Shown one piece after another: positions 56,878 to 64,000 of a stretch of 64,000 nucleotides of DNA (position 1 is the first letter of the stretch; each line of letters opens with the position of its first letter). The position numbers and the translations under genes are program-made. Under the pieces are notes generated by a model that ran no database searches, was not told the DNA's origin, and was given only the letters and a program-made list of their open reading frames with translations. This DNA is from Polyodon spathula (taxonomy: Eukaryota; Chordata; Actinopteri; Acipenseriformes; Polyodontidae): positions 9,599,794 to 9,663,793 of the forward strand of contig NC_054536.1 of the NCBI RefSeq assembly GCF_017654505.1, in the 5' to 3' direction.

Positions 56878-57470
56878 CCGGTATTAAAAGAGACATTGAA
56901 GAAACACGTATGTAGATAAAATGTAGAGCCAAAAAAAAAAAAAAATTGTGCACAGTTGAGACTGTCAAGCAGTTCGAATCCAGTCCAGTGCCTGAAAGCT
57001 TCAAAGGGTGGATGTAAAACACATTGGTATAATATATATGTAATAATAATGGTATAATAATATGGTAAAATATAACAATCCTTGAAATGAAACCATCTTG
57101 TCGATACAGAAAAGGTTGCACTATTGTAATAAGGGATTCACAGAAGTGAGGTCCACTACACAGTAATGCCAGCCTATACGATACCTATTGGCTGGCTGTG
57201 CATGCTGCACTTTTACAAGGGATATGTTGCTATTTAGTCATTACAGATTTGCAGAAGGAAAAGACGTTGGTTCTATTGGAAGTAAGGGGGGGATCACTGT
57301 GTGAGGATTCTTGGATTAAGTTTCTCATATTGAAGTTATTGAACTAGGCAGAGTGATACATTTAAGAAGCAGCTCTGTCGATACTTCACCTGCCATCTTG
57401 CATTTTAAAATAACATGTTTTTTGGTACATACTTGAAAAATAAAGCATTGTTCTTGTGAAAAACAACAGC

Positions 57471-57481
57471 TTTATTTTATT
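57471..57481 (-). terminator. TMEM236: Tandem AATAAA polyadenylation signals
   Basis: Two overlapping AATAAA hexamers on the minus strand, followed by U/G-rich sequence. The likely 3' end signal for TMEM236. Confidence 0.45.
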
Positions 57482-57636
57482 TAAAATGACTTTACATACA
57501 GTACATTGTGGTAAACTCAGAAACACTGTGAATATTGTAATTCTCACATGCCAGTGATTTTTTTTTCTTTAATTTCCACACTTAAATATTGCGTTACTGT
57601 TTTTAGAGAAGATTTTTTTTGTGTGTTTAAAACATG

Positions 57637-57639
<3 letters not shown>

Positions 57640-57672
<33 letters not shown>
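57640..57672. repeat. Poly-A run
   Basis: More than 30 A residues on the plus strand. Confidence 0.95.
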
Positions 57673-57674
<2 letters not shown>

Positions 57675-58049
57675 AACCAAACCAAAAAAACAAAATCCAT
57701 TCTCTGACCTGCATTGTATGCATTTGAGTAAAGGACCCACAGTCACATTCCATTGGACAGCAAAACCCCAATTCAAAATATTTCCCCTATAAGGGAGATT
57801 ATTGCACCAAAATAAATGTTTTTTTGGTCATATTTGGTCACAGGCTTGGTAAAAAAACTGAAAAAAAAAAAAAACCCCAAAGGAACAGTCATTAGGATTT
57901 TTAACACATACCTTTAAAACAAAAGGCGATTTTACAATTGTTATACAAAAGTATTTAATAGCAAAAGCATGTGAGAAAATATGTACAGTAGTCAACTATT
58001 TTCAGAGCATTAATTATTTTTAATTCTGCTTTTAGTCAGTTAAGAGGTT

Positions 58050-58757
58050 TAAGGCCTTGTCCACACATACAATGCAGCTGGCACGACAACCGTATTAAAC
58101 TGCACTCGTTGTGGTTGTTTGTTGTACACACAGGCCTTTCATTACTGAAGTGAGTGCACTCCCTGTTTAAACTAACAACAGAACCCAGACTAGCACTACA
58201 CAGCATTCGTTAGGTTTGTGTGGCGGCTGTGTTTATGTTTATGCTTTTGGAAGAAAGTACAGTACGTAATTGATCTAGAGTATGTCATGCACGGCTATGC
58301 ACGTTTCTGCAAAACCAGCAGACACACTGTTTAGCTTTTTCTGCTCTGCTAAATACATTTGGAAATGCACTGCTAAATGAACTTCGTTTGCTGCCACCCA
58401 GTTTAGCCTGGACCCCTTCCTAAGACCAAACATTTAATAATTTTTTGGTCTCTTCTTCGGACTAAATGAGTCCGCTGTCGGTAGTCATGTTTTTCACACG
58501 AAAATGTCTGATAAACTATGACATCATTACTTGCACTGAAATCCATCAAGTACCTACTCTGGTTGTTTTAGTGGAGTTTTAATGCACACACTAACCAAAC
58601 TGAATTGATAACCAAACTCGCTACTTGTTCTGAACAGGATTAACTGGTACAGTTGTTGCTGCCTTTTGCAATAGAACTATGTGTGTATTTAAACCACGTT
58701 ACGAGCAAAAGGTGAACTCACAACCGTATCTCGGCTGTGTGTGTATAAGACCTAATA
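58050..58757. mobile_element. Possible MITE in the TMEM236 3' UTR
   Basis: The ends AAGGCCTTGTCCACACATA and, inverted, TAGGTCTTATACACACACA match at roughly two thirds of positions. An outer inverted pair, GTTAAGAGGTTTA (58038) and TAAACCTCTTAAC (58783), encloses it. Non-coding. Family not assigned. Confidence 0.35.
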
Positions 58758-59059
58758 AGAGAACCAAAATGATAAACCTCTTAACAAAACTTTTCTTTGA
58801 AACCAAGTGTTACAAATTAATTCTTAACTATTACTGATGAATATGTGACAAAGCTAATGGCACAGGATTTCAAAAAGAAGTCCTCGTTCCTCAATAACCG
58901 AAATGAGACCTTATCACTATAAGCTAAAATCATGATCCCTGTACAACACAAGAAAAAATGTTCTACCTTTTTCCCCTCCATAGTATAAATACAAAACTTA
59001 CAATGCTATAAAATTATGATGAAGAAATTACCAGCGGTGGTATTGTAACTCCCTTGTCA

Positions 59060-59688
59060 TTAGAACATTCTCTCAGTGTTGAAGAGCTTAAGTTTTGTCA
59101 TGAAGTTAAAATAAATGAAAGCCAAAAATACCAAAAGATTTTTAAAAAGGTATATCACAGGAGTGACATATCCAAATACTGCAATCAGTCCTATTCGGAG
59201 GAAGAGGAAGGGAATATCTTGCAAAAACACTCCCAAGGAACTCAGAACGGGATTTTTGGGTTTCACAATCAACCTCAATAGAGAAATATAGCTAAAGATA
59301 TATATTGGATAAACCCATCCAGACCTGAAAACCTGGGGAAGACCAGCAACTCTCACCAGCTCTATGGTATCAAACCAGAACACAAAACAATCAACAAATA
59401 TTTCTGCCCTTGCATCATTAGTGGACAAAAACTTCAGATGCCCAGGAGGTGTGTACTGTGTTGTGTAGTAACTGGAGCTTGCTGTGTGGGAGCTGTATCC
59501 TGAGATGCTGTAACGGTTTTCCCGATTCTCCGGTGCTGTTCCCCCTGTCACAGATCCATTGGTTGCTAATCTTGTAGCTCCATGATTTTCGTTTTCATTT
59601 CCATCAATCTGCCCAGATACAGTTGGAACTTGCTCCAGATGTGTCAGAGTAGGACTAGGAATCCCAGCATCCCTTTCAGTCTCTGCAG
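59060..59688 (-). CDS. TMEM236: TMEM236 exon 4
   Basis: 629 nt, phase 1 in. A polar Ser/Asn-rich stretch (about 60-80 residues) is followed by FLSTNDARAEIFVDC and the C-terminal membrane segments, ending LKLFNTERMF. Confidence 0.93.
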
Positions 59689-62600
59689 CTAACAGAAACA
59701 ATAACAACAATATGGTCACTATTTTGTCTATTTAAAAAAAAAAAAAAGAAGTGAAAATATACTTCTACAGCTTTTGAATTCTGAATAGAATTATTTGTTT
59801 TTGTTACATTTCCCTTATATAAAATGTTTATAATTCTGGTTGGTTCTATTGTTATTTTCTCTGTATCTGTCTTTTCAGGCCTCTGAGCCTGCTTTTTGCT
59901 TACCTGGAGAATCCTAACAGCCTAATTAAACAGACTTCCTCATTCTATTCAGATCATGTGACAGTGTGTCTTTTCACCTACTCTCTCTACTGTATGTAAA
60001 GTGATAGCTGAATATCATAGCAACATTACCACATAAACATAGCCACTTATAATGATTGTAAAAATAGATATTTTTAAAAAGATAAATGTCAGAAATAAAT
60101 TAAAATGACTCATTCAGTTTGGGAGGGGCACCTGTTTAATTGATAGTGTGTTTCGTTGTTTGTTAAAGGGGTTGCTTTGGGTTTGTCACTAGGGAGATAC
60201 ACTAGGGTGGATTAAGAAGCATATAGCATGCTGGCAAGCTTAATGCTGGGGATGTTAGTGCAGTGGAAGATTTTATTTCCCTAAAATCGTTACTATAACA
60301 CATTCATATAATTTGTCATACAGAAAAATACATAATTATATCAAACAGGTCACCACGCTTAACTTGCCTTGCATTTGCCCTGTAAGATGACATTTCCGAA
60401 GTCTATCAATTACATCTACGCAAATCAGGGAGAAGATAACCAAGGAGACAGGGAGCTCAGTGAGGGTATCGTACAGATGAAGTTCCAAGTTACTGTTTAT
60501 CTGCACCTGTAAAAAACATACAGTACATCAAAAAGGTGAAAGCCCTAACAGACAATGGTTGCACAATGTACAGGATTCATAATGTTTCAATGCAGAACCT
60601 AAAGAACCTCAAAATACATGAGTCACAAATACACACACAAAAAAAGAAGCTGGAAGTATAATCTTAGTACTTAAAACAGGTATTGAAAGGACACGATATT
60701 GCATGTTTCTCAAGAACATGAAAAGGGTAAACTACAGGTACAAAAAGGCAATAAATAAATATTCATAAGATGTGGCTGTATAGGAGTAACAAGCTAACAT
60801 AAAAAGTTATGATCAACAACTCTTCTAGTGTGCATGATCATATTATCATTTTAACTTTATTAACTATTAACAGTTAGTAAACATACAGTATGATTCAAAA
60901 AGGGTCTTCAGTACTATTACTTCAAGTGCTCAAACTGTCCACCATTCATGGCAAGGCACAATTTGATGCATAGAAAGGTTTTATATCAAAGCGTCCACAA
61001 AATTGCAGGCGGGAAGGTGACAAACGTATACGTAAACTTGTCAATCATTCATCTGTAAGCAGACAAACATGATGACTTATATATGGAGATGGCATGCCCT
61101 TTCAGAATGTATAATCTTTTAATAAACTAATAAAAATGTATAATAAACCCTTATTGCTACAGTAACTAAAATTGAACCCCAATCCACGTGCTTTGCTGAA
61201 CCGTTTTATCTGGCCTTTTGTATTAGGTTATTATAAGTAGATAACTAAGCATGAACAAAAAAAGTACATTTGTTAAGATTTTAGTAAGCGACTTGTTAAA
61301 TGTTTATAAACTATGTCCCCCTTATTGGAGAAGCAGCAACCTAAATAACAAAACTACTGGGCAGGCTTCAATGAGTCCTAATTCAGTCGGTTATATTGTG
61401 TTGCCGTGTAACAGAAAAAGGAATGGAGATGCCACCTTCCGGTTATCCCAGAATTACCCCTACACTAAAAATAAGTAGTTGATTCAATCAAGTGGATTTC
61501 CTGGTTCTGTGAAATATTCTAAAATAATCCAGCTGTGGTTTATCACCACAGGTTATAGTTTGATCAACTCAATGCTTAAATAACATCACAGAAAGACCAC
61601 ACTAGGATAACTAATTACATGTCTTAAACTGAAAAAAACAAACAATAGATTTACAGCCTGCTGTTTTAAATTGTTCTCAGTCTTTCCACGACTTATATAT
61701 AGGTCAGTGCTAAAAGAGTTCAGGTAGAATATAAAGCTAATGCACTTGGAACTGGGATGGGTTTATTTCACATGTGACCAGATGTGCTGTGCTTTAGATG
61801 AGTCATTTCAAATAGTAAATGATTTGTTCAGGTTACCGATAATGTTGTTTCCTTGCTTGCTTTATTCTGGTTCTATGCATAAAGTAATGGGTTTGGAAAT
61901 TGTCTGTTTTAAAAAGCAGCCCCTAATTTTAATTATATATGACATAAAAATTGCAATAGTGGAGGTAAAGATGACTCTTCCAATAGGAATTCTAGTTGTA
62001 AACTAAGTAGAATCACAGACTGGTACTGTACATTACCTCCATGCTGGCTATTAGGAATGCAAAGCAGGGCAATGTTGAGAGAATCACATACACCAGAAGG
62101 ATTGGTCTCCTAAAACACAAAGTTTGCAGACAATTAATTTAATATGTATCAGATTTTAGGACTTTGTGAACAGAAAAAATGTGGTTGATATGGCCCTAAA
62201 TCAGATGTGTGAGTTGTTTAGTTCTAGTTATGGTGTAAAGAGCTACGAGAATCTAGCATATATTCCTTAGTAGGGCAATTGCGTATACAAGCATACAGTA
62301 CATGTAAACAGCACATACTGTAGAAGGTAACAGTATAGGACACTTGCACTTGTCATAGAGGAAGAACTATTACCTTGAATAACTTCCCATGGAAAATCCA
62401 CATTTCTTCAAGCAGCTTTCAGTCTCAAATTAAAGACTTGAAAATGTCTATTTACAGGATTAAAAAAAAAAAGATCAAAAAATTTAAATTGGAAATAAGA
62501 AACAAGAGAAATGACTTACCACTTCTTCCTTTCACTGAAAAACTTTTTTTTGGCTATCATGTATTTCATAGGAACCCAGATAATCAAGGCCACAGATGTG

Positions 62601-62791
62601 ACATAAGCAATAGAGGAAGCCACAATAAGCCAGTAAGCAGTGTTTGCATCCCCGTCGTTTTGCCCCTGTGCCTTCTTAACCCGCTTGATGATGGAGGCGA
62701 ACCTCTGAATGACTATGAAAACAGGGATGCACAGGGCTGAAAACTGCAGGATTTCAAACAAGGCACATTTGAATTTCTTCCCTGATCCCAT
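59060..62791 (-). CDS. TMEM236: TMEM236, multi-pass membrane protein, complete, four exons
   Basis: Vertebrate membrane protein of unknown biochemical function. Coding exons 62520-62791, 62037-62109, 60368-60506 and 59060-59688 sum to 1,113 nt, 370 residues (human about 351). Start ATG at 62791 has A at -3 and G at +4; stop TAA at 59060-59062. Hydrophobic segments: FEILQFSALCIPVFIV, YWLIVASSIAYVTSVAL, ILLVYVILSTLPCFAF, SLVIFSLICVDVI, and several in the last exon (VYPIYIFSYISLLRLIV, FLQDIPFLFLRIGLIAVFG, LLVFLAFIYFNF). The signature WVYPIYIFSYISLLR is nearly identical to human. Intron 3 uses a GC donor. Position next to MRC1 agrees with human synteny. Confidence 0.93.
60368..60506 (-). CDS. TMEM236: TMEM236 exon 3
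   Basis: 139 nt, phase 0 in, phase 1 out. Encodes LTELPVSLVIFSLICVDVID. The donor is CAAG|GCAAGT, the consensus for GC-AG introns. The only nearby GT (GGCAA|GTTAAG) would give the wrong phase and an early stop in exon 4. Confidence 0.9.
60884..61010 (-). mobile_element. Possible DNA-transposon 3' end in TMEM236 intron 2
   Basis: The minus strand ends an open frame with AMNGGQFEHLK and stop, followed by GACCCTTTTTGAATCATACTGT. The GG.FEHL ending and the CAG..TGATTCAAAAAG-type terminus resemble mariner-like (IS630-type) elements. Too short to be sure. Confidence 0.3.
62037..62109 (-). CDS. TMEM236: TMEM236 exon 2
   Basis: 73 nt, phase 2 in, phase 0 out. Encodes WRPILLVYVILSTLPCF, matching human WRPVLMMCVVLTTLPC. 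Confidence 0.92.
62520..62791 (-). CDS. TMEM236: TMEM236 exon 1
   Basis: 272 nt, phase 2 out (AAGTG|GTAAGT). Encodes the first two membrane segments and a Lys-rich loop (KKKFFSERKK). Confidence 0.92.
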
Positions 62792-64000
62792 TCTTTAAAG
62801 TCAGTTTAGTTTATGATACAGTCCCAGAGCGCAGGCCTTTTGCAATTGTTCGAGTTAGCTAGCATTTTCCACATGCCAGACCAGTCCTGGACTCTGTACA
62901 CTGAGTGCTTACACTGCTTTAGTCATTGTATACCTTTATTACCCTACTGACGATGTTTTTTTTGGTATTTTTTATTGCATTGCTAAGTACTGACATCGTG
63001 ATCTTTTAATGTGTAATTTAATAGACCTTGGAATCAATACAGTATGATATGGGCAGAAATAAAAAGCATGTAAAACATTAATGGGAGAATCAAAAATACC
63101 TGTACAGTATTTCAATCATTCGAATAAAACATCAATACGTTTTAACAAAACCTTTTTACCACAATTACCACAAGGCCCTTTGTTTTACAATAGCTACAGT
63201 GTAGCTCAATTTTTCACCTAAAATTGGCCCCAGACTGGGATGTGAAAATACTGATTGACTATTTTTGGAGTTAACATTTAGACGTAAACATTTAGAAACC
63301 TAAAAGCCTCAATACTCAGTAGCATCGTTCAAGGTCTGTTTAGCACTCTCAAGTTGTTTGTTTTTCAGTTGTGTAACATTACTGTAAAAATGCCTCCTTT
63401 AAAAAATAAATAAATAAATAAAACAGGAGGTAATTAAAAGCTGGATTCCTCAGTGCTGTAATAAAATATTACAAATAAAATTCATCTCCTTAGTATCCAA
63501 ATGACACACAGTGTTCACCAAGTGAATGCACAGCTTCTTGGAGGACAGACTGAGGGATGCAGGTGTTGCTGTACAAACATAACAATTGTTTAATATTATA
63601 AATGTTATCCAAAACATTTACCCAGAAAAAAACAGGAAAACAGATACATTATCTGAAAAGGACATATAGATAAGGTTTGATTATCTCCATTTTGACATCA
63701 TTAAAATATTGCCTTGTGAATGAAAAACAATAAATAAGTCATGTGTTAAGATTATCACTGCCTACTTGAGGGCAGTTCTGAGTATTTCCCTATTCATTTG
63801 AAGTGGAATCCTGTTGAGACATGTTCTTAGATGCATTTGAATGCATTAGCTAAAAGGGGATGCTACATTTCAGGTAAAGATCTATTAAAGGTGTTTTGTT
63901 TTTTTTACTGTGATGTTTTAGTACGGTTCCTAAGTTAAAACATGTCATATATATGTACATGTACATGTTGAAAAAAGGTCTTTATATAAAGCCCTTTTGA
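62792..64000. other. Upstream of TMEM236: nothing recognised
   Basis: Should contain the TMEM236 5' UTR and promoter. No CpG island, TATA box or second gene was apparent. Confidence 0.45.

Larger units (their letters stand above)
57455..59059 (-). other. TMEM236: Probable TMEM236 3' UTR
   Basis: From the stop codon to a tandem pair of AATAAA hexamers on the minus strand (57471-57481). It includes a poly-A run on the plus strand (57640-57672, poly-U in the mRNA) and a MITE-like segment near 58050-58757. Extent is inferred from the poly(A) signals. Confidence 0.45.

Overview
This is a stretch of vertebrate nuclear DNA. It is intron-rich, AT-rich, and full of microsatellites, Tc1/mariner elements, hAT-type MITEs, tRNA-type SINEs and an L2-like LINE. 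The repeat spectrum points to a ray-finned fish, possibly an early-branching one such as sturgeon, paddlefish or gar; the species call is inference. Three protein-coding genes lie on the minus strand in the order TMEM236 - MRC1 - SLC39A12, collinear with human chromosome 10p12.

Layout, left to right. About 1-4.4 kb: the first three coding exons of SLC39A12 (zinc transporter ZIP12); the transporter domain lies beyond the left edge. 4.4-10 kb: intergenic DNA with a palindromic hAT-type MITE and a Harbinger transposase remnant. 10.7-41.1 kb: a complete MRC1 (macrophage mannose receptor). I traced 30 coding exons with consistent intron phases; they sum to 4,341 nt, or 1,446 residues. The order is signal peptide, cysteine-rich lectin domain, fibronectin type II domain, eight C-type lectin-like domains (CTLDs), transmembrane helix and a short endocytic tail. 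Its introns hold a Tc1 copy, MITEs, a SINE, LTR-like pieces and an antisense RPL15 retropseudogene.

41.2-57.4 kb: intergenic and repeat-dominated. It holds an L2 remnant, a SINE, a stack of Tc1 elements separated by (TA)n arrays, a GC-rich 36-bp minisatellite and LTR-like DNA. 57.4-62.8 kb: a complete four-exon TMEM236 (370 residues) with a probable 1.6-kb 3' UTR. 62.8-64 kb: upstream DNA with nothing recognisable.

The three genes are independent transcription units. I found no prokaryotic-type system, CRISPR array, rRNA or intact tRNA gene. The most interesting points are: a 60-bp triplication that copies the end of MRC1 exon 25 together with its splice donor; two GC-AG introns (MRC1 intron 4, TMEM236 intron 3), each required by reading frame; an EPN tripeptide in CTLD7, where human MRC1 has EPK; the Tc1/(TA)n stack; and several dispersed repeats that occur twice in the window but that I cannot name.
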